Numbered from the stretch's first letter, positions 7,680-16,848 are shown. The stretch is DNA of 64,000 bases from B46-G9 sp964548365 (GCA_964548365.1 CAZJRD010000004.1:57696-121695), one strand, 5' to 3'. A program made the numbers and translations. Notes: generated by a model from the letters alone, not told the origin.

Positions 7680-9281
7680 ATGCCTGAAATACGCGAAAAT
7701 CAGACTCATGAGAAACAACTCCTTGCCGTCTTTGCCGGACTCCTGCTGACAGGGCTTTTCCCTCCCTCCGGTCTTTCCTGGATTGCTTGGGCAGCCCTGC
7801 TCCCCCTCTTCATCTCCCTTAAAGATACAACACCATCTCAGGCCCTGAAACTGGGCCTGCTCGCCGGGATGTCCCATTACTTGTCCCTCATGTATTGGAT
7901 CATCTTTGTTCTCGACCATTACGGAAACCTAGGGCTGTTCCTGAGTCTCGGCCCCTACTTCCTTCTCTCTTTTTATCTATCCGTTTTCATGGCTGTTTTC
8001 TGCTGGGGATCTGTACGGATCTTGCGCAGTGTGCCTTTTCCGTGGCTCTTTGTCGCGGGCCTCTGGGTCTCCCTCGAATATATCAGAGCAAACTTTCTTT
8101 CCGGCTTTCCGTGGTGCCTGCTGGGTTACAGCCAGTACGCTCACCTGCAAATCATTCAGGTAGCCGATATTACAGGGGTATACGGCGTTTCCTTTTTGAT
8201 CGTTCTCTCAAACGGTCTCCTCTATTCTCTTTTGTTCAAGCCTTCGGAGAACGCATCAATGTTTTTTCGCCTGCAATTCTTCCTGGGAGTTGCGCTCCTG
8301 TTTGCGGCGGTCTCTTACGGATTTTACCAAACAGATTCCCAACGAGAATCCGAGCAACGGAAAAACATCACCTGTGCCGTCATACAACCAAACATAGACC
8401 AGTCCGTTAAATGGGATCCCGCCTACCAGGCGCAAGCCACGAACATCTATCGAAAGTTGACGGTTAATGTTTCTTCAGCGCATCCCCGATTGATCCTGTG
8501 GCCTGAAACGGCGGTCCCCTTTTTTTTCCAGGATCCATCCGATCTCTCAGAGAGCGTCCGGTCGCTCGTCCATGCAGTGCATGGTGACTTGCTGTTCGGC
8601 AGTCCCGCCTACCGCCGCAAGGGCAAGGGCTATGCCTACTATAATCGGGCCTACCTTCTCAGCACGAATGGCCGGATTACTTCCTACGACAAGGTTCATC
8701 TGGTTCCTTTTGGAGAATATGTCCCCATGAAGCACCTGCTTTTTTTTGTTGACCGCCTCGTGGCGGGTGCTGGAGATTTTGAGCCGGGAAAAGATGTATC
8801 TCCTCTCAGAGACGGCGAAATCACCATTGGCCCTTTGATCTGCTTTGAGGCCATATTCCCCGAACTTGCCCGGAAACAGGTAAAGAAAGGCGCGCAGATT
8901 CTTGTGAACCTCACGAACGATGCCTGGTTTGGTGCCACCAGTGCACCTTACCAGCACCTGGCCATGGCCGTGCTCCGGGCGGTTGAAAACCGCCGGCCGC
9001 TCATCCGCGCCGCCAATACCGGCATCAGCGCGTTTATCAGTCCCACCGGGAAAATCGAAGCGAGATCCCCTCTTTTCGTGGAGTACACCTTGATCAGGGA
9101 TGTGCACCCTGCATCTTCTCCCCTCACCTTCTACACACGCTTTGGAGATTTTTTTGCGCTGCTTTTCTGCGCAATTTCCGTACTGGTCCTGGTATGGGGT
9201 TTTTTCTTGCCGAAAAAAGGAAGGGGCAAAAAGGAGGGCAGGATGCAACTCCCTACCAGTTTGGGGGGGAATTCACGATAA
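7680..9281 (+). CDS. lnt: Apolipoprotein N-acyltransferase
   Basis: 533 residues. The N-terminal half has about six to eight membrane segments (residues ~10-215); a C-terminal nitrilase-like periplasmic domain spans ~230-500. The catalytic triad elements are visible: Glu in LILWPETAVPFF, Lys in YDKVHLVPFGEYVP, Cys in GPLICFEAIFPE, with the supporting NLTNDAWFG. Lnt adds the third acyl chain to diacylated lipoproteins in the inner membrane, as expected for a diderm. It starts 17 nt after the corC-like gene, so the two probably form one operon. Its 3' end overlaps the convergent XRE-cupin gene by 29 bp. Confidence 0.95.
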   Translation: MPEIRENQTHEKQLLAVFAGLLLTGLFPPSGLSWIAWAALLPLFISLKDTTPSQALKLGLLAGMSHYLSLMYWIIFVLDHYGNLGLFLSLGPYFLLSFYLSVFMAVFCWGSVRILRSVPFPWLFVAGLWVSLEYIRANFLSGFPWCLLGYSQYAHLQIIQVADITGVYGVSFLIVLSNGLLYSLLFKPSENASMFFRLQFFLGVALLFAAVSYGFYQTDSQRESEQRKNITCAVIQPNIDQSVKWDPAYQAQATNIYRKLTVNVSSAHPRLILWPETAVPFFFQDPSDLSESVRSLVHAVHGDLLFGSPAYRRKGKGYAYYNRAYLLSTNGRITSYDKVHLVPFGEYVPMKHLLFFVDRLVAGAGDFEPGKDVSPLRDGEITIGPLICFEAIFPELARKQVKKGAQILVNLTNDAWFGATSAPYQHLAMAVLRAVENRRPLIRAANTGISAFISPTGKIEARSPLFVEYTLIRDVHPASSPLTFYTRFGDFFALLFCAISVLVLVWGFFLPKKGRGKKEGRMQLPTSLGGNSR

Positions 9282-9828
9282 AAATAACGTTCTCCCATTT
9301 CCCCGGGTTATGCCAATGGTGCAGGGTCTCACTCCGATAATACATCAGGTCGCCTTCATAGAGATGGTACTCTTGATCATTCAGGTAGTAGACTAGTTCC
9401 CCACGTATGACGTACACCAGTTCCTCTCCTACATGACTGCTGGCAATCTTTTTTCCCTGCCCCGGGGGGTTCACATAGAGGGTAGCCTGAAGATTAGCGC
9501 TGCTCTTTCTGACCAGCGATTCACAGTATGAGGAAGGGCCTTCCACGTTCAGCACGACGCCTTGACCCTTGCGGGTAATGGAACCAAGTTTCTGCTCATC
9601 ATGACCCTCAAAAAGCCGAACCATGGTGATCTCAAGGGATTTTGTTATTTTCCAGAGGTTCTCAACAGATATATTTACCTTTCCGCGCTCGAGCTGACTC
9701 AGAAAGCTGATGCTCAGATCCGTACGGGCAGCAAGCTGTTCGAGGGAAATCTTCCTTTCTTTCCTTGCCCTGCGGATATTTGCCCCCAACTGTGAGTTAT
9801 ATTTGGGCCCGGGTTCTGTCATATTCAT
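9253..9828 (-). CDS. XRE-family regulator with C-terminal cupin domain
   Basis: 191 residues. The HTH_3 domain occupies ~12-68 (LGANIRRARKERKISLEQLAARTDLSISFLSQLERGK); a cupin_2 barrel lies ~110-188 (SSHVGEELVYVIRGELVYYL, YYRSETLHHWHNPG). Such XRE-cupin proteins (PuuR/SutR type) sense small molecules such as amines, amino acids or their aldehydes and usually repress a neighbouring catabolic or transport operon. It is divergent from the TIGR04076-ferredoxin-AOR-ABC operon across an AT-rich 274-bp gap, so that operon is its likely target (inference). The ligand cannot be read from sequence. Confidence 0.85.
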   Translation of the reverse strand: MNMTEPGPKYNSQLGANIRRARKERKISLEQLAARTDLSISFLSQLERGKVNISVENLWKITKSLEITMVRLFEGHDEQKLGSITRKGQGVVLNVEGPSSYCESLVRKSSANLQATLYVNPPGQGKKIASSHVGEELVYVIRGELVYYLNDQEYHLYEGDLMYYRSETLHHWHNPGKWENVIFIVNSPPNW

Positions 9829-9986
9829 TGTCCGTACTTTTTTGCTGTATTTAAATTTCTTCAGGTAATAAGATTTTTATTCCTTCTTAACAGGTTCCTA
9901 TAGGTATTGCAACCCGATGATATTTATTATTTTTAGATAACATGTTCACCAGGGTTTTGTGAAAAGCCAAAAAGATACATCTGATC

Positions 9987-10115
9987 ATGAAAAAAGAAAC
10001 TTTTAACTATATTAAAAAAGAATTGATATCCACCAATCAACTTGGTAACATGCAAGATAACTTTCTCGCCCCAATCAATCACCATTTCGACGAGAGGACC
10101 AAATGGCACGTCTGA
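9987..10115 (+). CDS. Possible 42-residue leader ORF
   Basis: ATG at 9987 opens a 42-codon frame (MKKETFNYIKKELISTNQLG ... DERTKWHV) that ends 13 nt inside the TIGR04076 gene. It is Lys/Asn-rich, has no recognised domain and has only a weak ribosome binding site. It could be a short translated leader coupling to the next gene, or chance. The rest of the 9829-10102 gap is AT-rich and presumably carries the operator of the divergent XRE-cupin regulator; I could not define one. Confidence 0.25.
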   Translation: MKKETFNYIKKELISTNQLGNMQDNFLAPINHHFDERTKWHV

Positions 10116-10369
10116 AAGTCACTGTGGAGAGGATTGATGGTTACTGTAATCAGCCGCTGCTGGTCGGCGATTATATCATCATTGACGGTGGCAAATTGAT
10201 TATTCCCGAAGGAAAACACATGTGTATGTGGGCATTGCAGAGTATGATGCCCATTTTTCCTGTCCTGCAAAGAGGAGAAGTCAAAGAAGGAGACTGGGCT
10301 ACCAAAGTCAGCCAGTTCTGCTGTCCGGATCCCAAGGGCTCAGTCCATTATCGTATCGAAAGGATTTAA
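10103..10369 (+). CDS. TIGR04076 family small protein
   Basis: 88 residues matching the TIGR04076 pattern: N-terminal LKVTVERIDGYCNQPLLVGDYIIID, central GKHMCMWALQSMMPIFPVLQRGE, and C-terminal FCCPDPKGSVHYRIERI. The conserved Cys (one near residue 15, one in MCMW, two in FCCPDP) suggest a metal or redox role, but the family has no assigned function. A GAGAGGA site precedes the ATG by 5 nt. It is the first solid gene of the block leading into the ferredoxin (5-nt gap) and AOR, so it may be an accessory factor of that enzyme (inference). Confidence 0.8.
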   Translation: MARLKVTVERIDGYCNQPLLVGDYIIIDGGKLIIPEGKHMCMWALQSMMPIFPVLQRGEVKEGDWATKVSQFCCPDPKGSVHYRIERI

Positions 10370-10374
10370 TCACA

Positions 10375-10893
10375 ATGATTAGAGTTGATCCCCAGAAGTG
10401 TTCTGGGTGCCTTCGCTGCCAGGTGAACTGCTCTTTTTTACATACAGGCAGGGTAGGTCGAAGCCGGGCAAGGGTGAAGGTGGTCAAAATAGAGGACCTG
10501 GGTATTGACTATCCTGTCATATGCCGGCAGTGCAAGGAGCGTTATTGTACGCGATGCCCTGAGTCAGCCATTGAGGTCGGGGCTTACGGTCAGATAATTG
10601 TCTCCCCTACCCTGTGCGTTTCCTGTGGCACCTGCGAGACACTCTGTCCAATCGGTGCTATCGAGCTTTACGATGATATACCCTATGTATGTGACCTCTG
10701 CGGCGGTGAGCCGAGATGCGTCGCGCAATGTAATATGGGCGCCATATGGTATGACCCTGATCCTGGCGATGTCATCAGTCTCAAAGCCTTTAAGAAGCGT
10801 GGAGGGAAAGATCCGGAGACCAAACGAGTTAATTATGCCCTTGAAATGACGAAAGATTTGCGTGAGCGCTGGAAATCCAGTATGGAGGGATAA
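10375..10893 (+). CDS. 4Fe-4S ferredoxin, HycB/DmsB-like electron transfer subunit for AOR
   Basis: 172 residues beginning MIRVDPQKCSGCLRCQVNC. Four cysteine clusters can be read: CSGCLRCQVNC (residues ~9-19), CRQCKERYCTRCP (~50-62), CVSCGTCETLCP (~81-92) and CDLCGGEPRCVAQC (~105-118), consistent with up to four [4Fe-4S] clusters. No signal or membrane segment, so cytoplasmic. The stop is 1 nt before the AOR start codon, so the pair is almost certainly translated together, and this is the likely electron acceptor/relay for the AOR. A longer in-frame extension upstream overlaps the previous gene and is rejected because the ferredoxin motif starts directly at this ATG. Confidence 0.9.
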   Translation: MIRVDPQKCSGCLRCQVNCSFLHTGRVGRSRARVKVVKIEDLGIDYPVICRQCKERYCTRCPESAIEVGAYGQIIVSPTLCVSCGTCETLCPIGAIELYDDIPYVCDLCGGEPRCVAQCNMGAIWYDPDPGDVISLKAFKKRGGKDPETKRVNYALEMTKDLRERWKSSMEG

Positions 10894-10894
10894 C

Positions 10895-12703
10895 ATGCTT
10901 TACGGCTATGGCGGACACATTCTCCGGGTTGATCTGACGAGTGGAAAGATCATCAGGGAGAAGAGCGATCCCCACTACATGTTGAAGGCCATAGGCGGTC
11001 GTGGATTGAATTCATTACGGCTCTACGATGAATTACAGAGGGACATCGATCCCTTGTCACCCGAGAACCTCTTGCTTATTGGTGTTGGTCCGCTCACTGG
11101 CTCGCTTCTCAGTTCCTCTGCCTATATGACCATCTCAGGCAAATCCCCTATGACCGGGATCCTCGGGGATTCCGCTGCAGGAGGTTTTTTTGGCCCTGAA
11201 TTGAAACAGGCCGGGTACGATCAGATTGTCATCACAGGAAAAGCAGAAAAGCCTTCTTATCTCCTTATCTTTGACGATCATGTGGAAATCAGGGATGCTT
11301 CACCCATGTGGGGTTCCGATATCTGGCAAACAACATCACGCATCCGGTCCGAATTGGGAAGCAATGCCTTCCAGGTTGCCGCTATCGGCCCTGCCGGTGA
11401 AAACCTCGTCAAATTTGCAACGGTCGCCTGCAACAATTCCAGGATGTTCGGACGCACCGGCATGGGTTGCCTTTTCGGCTCTAAGAACCTTAAGGCCGTC
11501 ACCGTCCGCGGTACCAGACCCATTTCTGTCGCCGACACGCTGCAATATCTCGACCTCTGCAGAGAAATGGATGAACGAATTCTTCGCCACCCGGAATGGG
11601 ATGACCGTCATGAGATGGGATCGACACTGCTCATGACGGCCCTCAACAATATCGGCATTCTGCCCACAAATCATTTTCAAAAAGGCGTATGTGATTACGT
11701 CGACCAAATCAGCGGTCAGACGCTGGCCCAAAAATTCAAGGTCAAGAACAAGAGCTGTTTCAACTGCAATATCCATTGTTCACGGTATTATAGAACGAAG
11801 GACACTGAATCAGAGGGTCCGGAGTTTGAGACCCTATGCAGCTACTCCTCGCGAATTGGGGTAGATGACCTGGAATTCACGCTGAAAATAGCGGCCTACC
11901 TTAACCGTATGGGAATAGATGCCCTCAGCAGCGGGGAAACCATCGGTTGGGCAATGGAGTGTTTCCAACGCGGGCTTCTGAATAAAGACGATACCGATGG
12001 GTTGGATTTCACGTGGGGCAACAAACAAACCATAGAAAAAATTCTAGGGCTGATCGTTCAACGCAAGGGGATTGGGGATGCATTCGCTGAAGGGACTCGC
12101 TCGCTGGCCCGGCAATTTGGCAAGGACACTGAAAAATATGCCCTCCACGTAAAGGGACTGGATATCATATGCGGGGATCCAAGGGGAATCAAGGCCTTCG
12201 GCCTGACCTATGCCATTGCCTCCCGTGGGGCGGACCATCTGAGAGCAGAGCCCTTCTTTGAGTTGACCGAACGGTACGATGAAGCTGAAAAACGCTGGGG
12301 CATTCGCGATATTGCTGATCGCCTTTCAAATAATGGAAAAGCAGTACTTGTGGAGCATACGGAACGGCAGGCCCTCATTACCGATTGCATGACCATGTGC
12401 AAAAATATCGGACTTTCTATGGACATTTTGGACTTCGAGCTTGTTTCACGCCTGCTGGTGGCGGGCACTGGGCTGGGCTTCACGCCGGAAAAAGTTGAGA
12501 AGGATCTTCGATCAATCATAGATGCCGAGAGGAAAATGAACATTGACTTTGGAGTCGACTCATCCATGGATACGCTGCCTCATCGCTTCACCGACGAACC
12601 CCTCGAAGAAGGGCCTTCAAAGGGCCAAGTTGTTCCGATTGAGCAAATGGTAAAACAATACTATAAATTACGCGGGTGGGATGAAGAGGGGAAACCTTCT
12701 TGA
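10895..12703 (+). CDS. Aldehyde ferredoxin oxidoreductase family tungsten/molybdenum enzyme
   Basis: 602 residues, the usual AOR length. The N-terminus YGYGGHILRVDLTSGKI and the GGRGLNSLRLYDE segment form the AOR_N pterin-binding domain (~1-205, with GPLTGSLLSSSAYMTISGKSP and CNNSRMFGRTGMGCLFGSKNLKA). The [4Fe-4S] ligands lie in SCFNCNIHC (~287-295), with the fourth Cys likely in ITDCMTMCKN (~500). AORs oxidise aldehydes to acids, or reduce acids, with ferredoxin in the cytoplasm using a tungstopterin. GGAGGG lies 4 nt before the ATG. The fused context of ferredoxin, AOR and an amino-acid-type importer suggests oxidation of an aldehyde derived from an imported amino or keto acid. Substrate clade (AOR, FOR, GAPOR, aromatic type) cannot be decided here. 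Confidence 0.93.
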   Translation: MLYGYGGHILRVDLTSGKIIREKSDPHYMLKAIGGRGLNSLRLYDELQRDIDPLSPENLLLIGVGPLTGSLLSSSAYMTISGKSPMTGILGDSAAGGFFGPELKQAGYDQIVITGKAEKPSYLLIFDDHVEIRDASPMWGSDIWQTTSRIRSELGSNAFQVAAIGPAGENLVKFATVACNNSRMFGRTGMGCLFGSKNLKAVTVRGTRPISVADTLQYLDLCREMDERILRHPEWDDRHEMGSTLLMTALNNIGILPTNHFQKGVCDYVDQISGQTLAQKFKVKNKSCFNCNIHCSRYYRTKDTESEGPEFETLCSYSSRIGVDDLEFTLKIAAYLNRMGIDALSSGETIGWAMECFQRGLLNKDDTDGLDFTWGNKQTIEKILGLIVQRKGIGDAFAEGTRSLARQFGKDTEKYALHVKGLDIICGDPRGIKAFGLTYAIASRGADHLRAEPFFELTERYDEAEKRWGIRDIADRLSNNGKAVLVEHTERQALITDCMTMCKNIGLSMDILDFELVSRLLVAGTGLGFTPEKVEKDLRSIIDAERKMNIDFGVDSSMDTLPHRFTDEPLEEGPSKGQVVPIEQMVKQYYKLRGWDEEGKPS

Positions 12704-12774
12704 TCCGCGTGCGGTATTGATATAGAATAAGATTTATACATCATATTAACCAGCTTTACCGAGGAGGGGAAAAG

Positions 12775-13935
12775 ATGAAGAAATCGTTTGTGTTGTTTTT
12801 TTCCGTGATTGCGGCTGTACTACTTTCCTTTGGGACAGGGTTCTGCGCGAATGTATCCAAAGGCATTCATGTTGGGGATGCTGGCGCCTTCACGGGGGAT
12901 GCTGCCGCACCCTGCATGGAGATCTTCAACTCCGCGCAGATTGCCGTAGATGAATGGAATGCAAAGGGTGGCATTCATGGGGTGAAGATAAAGCATATCA
13001 TGGGAGACGATGCAATGGACCCGGCCCAAGGGGTCAATGTGGCCCATAAATTTGTCGCCGATAAGTTGATGTATGGCGTGATTGGTCCTCCCATGAGCCA
13101 CATTGCGCAGGCCACTCTCAAAATATACGGCAACGCTGATCTCGCCTGTATTACTACCGCGGCATCAAAGCCAAATCTGACTGATCAGGGATACAAGAAC
13201 TTTTTCAGGGTGAACGCGAGAAATGATGCCCATGGGTGGAATTGTGCCCTCTTCATGAAAAAGTACCTCAAGGCTAAGAAGGTGGCCATTCTGAACGAAA
13301 AAGTAGCCTATTGTGAAAACATGGCAAGCGAAACCATAAAAGGGCTGAAAAAGCTGGGGATCACCGACTTTATGCAAGATACCATTGTGGCCGGCTCAAA
13401 GGATTTCTCTGCAGTTCTCACGAAGGTGAAAGTCTTCAACCCAGATGTATTGTTTTTCATCGCTACTGCCGCCCCTGATCAAGCCATAGGCGTTCGGCAG
13501 ATGAAGGAGCTTGGTATCCACGCGATCTTTTTCGGAACAGAAGGCGCCAGGGACAAGAAAGACTTTATAGCTGCCTCCGAAGGCGCCGCGGAAGGTGCTT
13601 ATGTGTACCATTTTTCCCCGGATATATTCTCAATCCCGGAGGCACAGGGATACGTGAAAAAATACGAGAAAAAATATGGTACGCTGAGTGGGTTCGGACC
13701 ACCTGCTTACGAGGCCATGAACATATTGCTGACAGCCATTGACAAGGCCGCAAAGGACGGGCAAATAACCAGAAAAGAAGTTGTTAAGTACCTGCACCAA
13801 ACCAAAAACTACCGCGGTATCCTGGGCTTTCCTATCACATTCGATGAAAAGGGCGATCTTGAAGGCGGAGCGACCTACTTTTTCAAGGTCGTGGGAAACA
13901 ATTTCAAACAGATTACCGTCATGACCGGAAAATAG
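12775..13935 (+). CDS. ABC transporter substrate-binding protein, branched-chain amino acid type (Peripla_BP_6)
   Basis: 386 residues with a clear signal peptide (MKKSFVLFFSVIAAVLLSFG, cleavage likely after GFCA). The mature part has the LivJ/LivK fold: GDAGAFTGDAAAPCMEIFNSAQ, KHIMGDDAMDPAQGVNVAHKF, YGVIGPPMSHIAQATLKIY, and the hinge GFGPPAYEAMNILLTAI. Ligands in this family include branched-chain and aromatic amino acids, amides, urea and aromatic acids. GAGGAGGGG lies just before the ATG, a strong site as expected for an abundant binding protein. A hairpin (13962-13994) follows the gene. Co-location with AOR suggests the ligand feeds that enzyme (inference). Confidence 0.92.
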   Translation: MKKSFVLFFSVIAAVLLSFGTGFCANVSKGIHVGDAGAFTGDAAAPCMEIFNSAQIAVDEWNAKGGIHGVKIKHIMGDDAMDPAQGVNVAHKFVADKLMYGVIGPPMSHIAQATLKIYGNADLACITTAASKPNLTDQGYKNFFRVNARNDAHGWNCALFMKKYLKAKKVAILNEKVAYCENMASETIKGLKKLGITDFMQDTIVAGSKDFSAVLTKVKVFNPDVLFFIATAAPDQAIGVRQMKELGIHAIFFGTEGARDKKDFIAASEGAAEGAYVYHFSPDIFSIPEAQGYVKKYEKKYGTLSGFGPPAYEAMNILLTAIDKAAKDGQITRKEVVKYLHQTKNYRGILGFPITFDEKGDLEGGATYFFKVVGNNFKQITVMTGK

Positions 13936-13961
13936 AAAAGCACACTTTTGATTCATCGACC

Positions 13962-13994
13962 AAAGGCCTTGACACACTTCTCGTCAAGGCCTTT
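13962..13994 (+). promoter_or_regulatory. Intercistronic stem-loop after the binding-protein gene
   Basis: AAAGGCCTTGAC (13962-13973) pairs perfectly with GTCAAGGCCTTT (13983-13994), 9-nt loop, followed by GCTTCTTCCC rather than a pure U-run. Position between a binding-protein gene and its permeases fits a partial terminator/3'-end stabiliser that lets the binding protein be made in excess. Confidence 0.7.
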
Positions 13995-14041
13995 GCTTCT
14001 TCCCACTTGCAGGCCGGGAAAAGCGAAAAGAAGACCTCACC

Positions 14042-14974
14042 ATGGACGTGTACCTTCAGCAATTGCCTCAGCAGCTCATTAACGGTCTCACCCTTGGCGG
14101 TGTATACGCACTGATCGCGATTGGGTATACCATGGTCTATGGTATTCTCTTCATGCTCAATTTTGCCCATGGTGAAATCTATATGATCGGAGGTTTTGCC
14201 GGATGGTGGGTCCTTCATCTCCTGAGCGTCAACAGCCAGCCTGTGATGAATGCGGCGCTTATTATATCTCTCATGATTATCGCTGCAATGGCCGTATCCG
14301 GTCTGCTCGGCGTGTTGGTGGAGCGATTTGCCTACCGCCCTCTGCGACAGGCGCCGCGGATCAACCTTCTTCTCAGTGCCCTTGGCGTATCCATATTTTT
14401 GCAGAACCTGGTATTAAACTTTCAGGGGGCAAAACCTCGTTTTTTTCATGTGATGTCCCTGGTCCCTGAAAATATCAGAGTTATTGAAGTTGGAAATACT
14501 GTTTTTTCTTTTATGAGGATACTGGTCATCGTCGTTTCATTTGTTCTCATGGGTCTTCTGACCTACGCGATAAAAAAAACAAAGACGGGAAAAGCCATGA
14601 GGGCGACAGCGCAGGATATAGAAGCCGCCACATTCATGGGCATCGATACGGATCGCATTATCGTGTATGTTTTTTTGATTGGTTCGGCGCTTGGAGGTGC
14701 TGCAGGCACACTGGTTGGATTGCTTTTCACTCAGGTGGACTACTATGTAGGCTTTCAAGCAGGTCTGAAGGGATTCACTGCTGCCGTCCTCGGGGGTATA
14801 GGAAATATATCAGGTGCCATGCTCGGAGGAATCATTCTTGGCTTAACTGAGGCTCTCGCAACAACCTTTTTCCCATCGGCATATAAAGATGTCGTCGCTT
14901 TCACCATCCTCATCATTGTTCTCATCTTCAGGCCATGGGGACTGATGGGAGAGAAAATACCTGAAAAAGTTTAG
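14042..14974 (+). CDS. livH: ABC transporter permease, LivH type
   Basis: 310 residues with about eight hydrophobic segments. Family landmarks are QQLINGLTLGGVYALIAIGYTMVYGIL (start), NFAHGEIYMIGGFAGWW, the AYRPLR loop, KKTKTGKAMRATAQDIEAATFMGID (the EAA-like loop that contacts the ATPase) and GFTAAVLGGIGNISGAMLGG. It forms one half of the membrane channel of the importer. It lies 15 nt before the LivM-LivG fusion gene. Confidence 0.93.
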   Translation: MDVYLQQLPQQLINGLTLGGVYALIAIGYTMVYGILFMLNFAHGEIYMIGGFAGWWVLHLLSVNSQPVMNAALIISLMIIAAMAVSGLLGVLVERFAYRPLRQAPRINLLLSALGVSIFLQNLVLNFQGAKPRFFHVMSLVPENIRVIEVGNTVFSFMRILVIVVSFVLMGLLTYAIKKTKTGKAMRATAQDIEAATFMGIDTDRIIVYVFLIGSALGGAAGTLVGLLFTQVDYYVGFQAGLKGFTAAVLGGIGNISGAMLGGIILGLTEALATTFFPSAYKDVVAFTILIIVLIFRPWGLMGEKIPEKV

Positions 14975-14988
14975 GGGATGTATTATCT

Positions 14989-16845
14989 GTGGCGTGGCAA
15001 ATAAGTAGAAGGAATGGAATACTCAGCTCTGCAGCCATTTTAGTTGCACTAGCTGTTTTGCCGCATATCATGCCCAATGATTACTGGCTGAGGATTTATG
15101 GCATCACTGGGATCTATATCATGCTCTCCCTTGGCCTCAATGTGGTGGCAGGGTTCGCTGGGCTTTTGGATCTCGCATATGTCGCCTTTTTCGGCATTGG
15201 AGGTTATACATTTGCCCTTCTCTCCTCGAACCACTTCAATATTCACCTGCCTTTTCTGATCGTCTTACCCATTGCTGCAATCGTGACCATGGGATTCGGT
15301 TTTGCCTTAGGCGCAACGAGTATCAGATTGAGTGGAGATTATCTGGCCATTGCCACTCTGGCCTTTGCGCAGATTTTTAGGCTCTTGCTGATAAACCTTG
15401 ACAGGCCAATTGATATCACCGGAGGCGTCAACGGAATATATAATTTTGATCCAATCCATATCCTTGGCATAAAGATCGTCTCTCCTGAAAGTTATGCGTA
15501 TCTTATTTGGTTTTCAGCCCTCATCGTCGTCATCGGATGCTTTCGACTAAAAAACTCACGATATGGCAGGGGGTGGAATGCCATTCGGGAAGATGAACTT
15601 GCAGCGCAGGTACTCGGCGTGAACATCACTTGGATGAAACTAAAGGCATTTGCAGGAGGGGCATTAATTGCCGGGGGAACAGGCGCATTTTTCGCTTCCT
15701 TCCAAGACTCTGTCTTTCCAAACAATTTCGATTTTCCACAATTGGTCATTGTTTATTGCATGGTGATACTTGGCGGGCTCGGGAATATCTTGGGGGTTGT
15801 ACTTGGTGCCGTCCTCCTGTCCGTTCTCCCAGAATTCCTGCGCGAGTATGGCGCCTATAGAATGATGTCCTACGGTCTCATTCTGATCGTCCTGATGGCC
15901 CTGAGACCCCAAGGGCTCCTGGGCACTATCGGGTTTCTCACAAAGACCAAAAAGAGACCGGACAAAGACGAAACCGGTATCCTTCGAGCATCTACTGATC
16001 TCTACTATGAGGGAGCACAGGAGACAGAATGCAAAAGAGCAGAAACAGGAAAACACTGCAAAGGAGATCATGTAGTCCTGGAACTCAAGGGAGTATCCAT
16101 GAATTTTGGCGGTGTCACAGCCGTCAATAACCTGCATTTTCATCTCTTTGAAAGGGAAATCTTGAGCATTATAGGGCCCAACGGTGCCGGGAAATCAACG
16201 GTTTTCAACCTCATCTCCGGTATATATAAGCCTGACAAAGGTTCTATTCTCTATAAAGGATCAGAACTCGCGGGACTGAAACCGCATCGGGTGCTCAAGG
16301 CAGGCATCGCAAGAACGTTTCAAAATTTGAGGTTGTTTAACAAAATGACCGTTTTAGATAATGCCAAGGTTGCTCAATTCCACCGAACCAAATCCGGGCC
16401 GTTCTCTATCCTGTTGCACCTCCCTCGCTATAAGAAAGAAGAAGCGGAATGTGAAAGATACGCCAAGGAAGTCTTGGGACGTTTTGGAAGAAGGCTTACG
16501 GGATACCGCCTTGAACAAGAGGCGATGTTCCTCTCTTATGCAAACAGGAGACGTCTTGAGATAGCCCGCGCTCTCTCCACAAAAGCGAAGGTCCTTATGC
16601 TTGACGAACCATCTGCAGGGATGAACCCCCAAGAGACATTTGAAATAACCGATTTTATTAAACAACTTCGGGATGATTACGGATACACGATACTGCTGAT
16701 TGAACACAAATTGAATCTGGTAAGAAAAATTTCTGATAGAGTCATCGTCCTCGACTATGGAAGAAAGATAGCCGAAGGCAGCTATGAGGACGTTGCGAGC
16801 AACACACAAGTTATTGAAGCGTATCTGGGAAGGAAAGGCCATTAA
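14989..16845 (+). CDS. Fused permease (LivM)-ATPase (LivG) of branched-chain-type ABC importer
   Basis: 618 residues. Residues ~1-325 are a LivM permease (GIYIMLSLGLNVVAGFAGLLDLAYVAFFGIGGY, SGDYLAIATLAFAQIFRL, GRGWNAIREDELAAQVLGVN, LGGLGNILGVVLGA). A hydrophilic linker (~325-365) leads to a LivG ATPase (~365-618) with Walker A GPNGAGKST, Q-loop FQNLRLFNKMTV, Walker B VLMLDEPSAGMNP and H-switch LIEHKLNL. The ABC signature reads LSYANRRRLEIARAL, so the usual GG/GQ positions of the signature are replaced. Start is GTG at 14989; no other in-frame start fits the permease N-terminus. The fusion fixes one permease-ATPase pair 1:1. Known LivM-LivG fusions occur in other bacteria. Confidence 0.92.
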   Translation: MAWQISRRNGILSSAAILVALAVLPHIMPNDYWLRIYGITGIYIMLSLGLNVVAGFAGLLDLAYVAFFGIGGYTFALLSSNHFNIHLPFLIVLPIAAIVTMGFGFALGATSIRLSGDYLAIATLAFAQIFRLLLINLDRPIDITGGVNGIYNFDPIHILGIKIVSPESYAYLIWFSALIVVIGCFRLKNSRYGRGWNAIREDELAAQVLGVNITWMKLKAFAGGALIAGGTGAFFASFQDSVFPNNFDFPQLVIVYCMVILGGLGNILGVVLGAVLLSVLPEFLREYGAYRMMSYGLILIVLMALRPQGLLGTIGFLTKTKKRPDKDETGILRASTDLYYEGAQETECKRAETGKHCKGDHVVLELKGVSMNFGGVTAVNNLHFHLFEREILSIIGPNGAGKSTVFNLISGIYKPDKGSILYKGSELAGLKPHRVLKAGIARTFQNLRLFNKMTVLDNAKVAQFHRTKSGPFSILLHLPRYKKEEAECERYAKEVLGRFGRRLTGYRLEQEAMFLSYANRRRLEIARALSTKAKVLMLDEPSAGMNPQETFEITDFIKQLRDDYGYTILLIEHKLNLVRKISDRVIVLDYGRKIAEGSYEDVASNTQVIEAYLGRKGH

Positions 16846-16848
16846 TCC

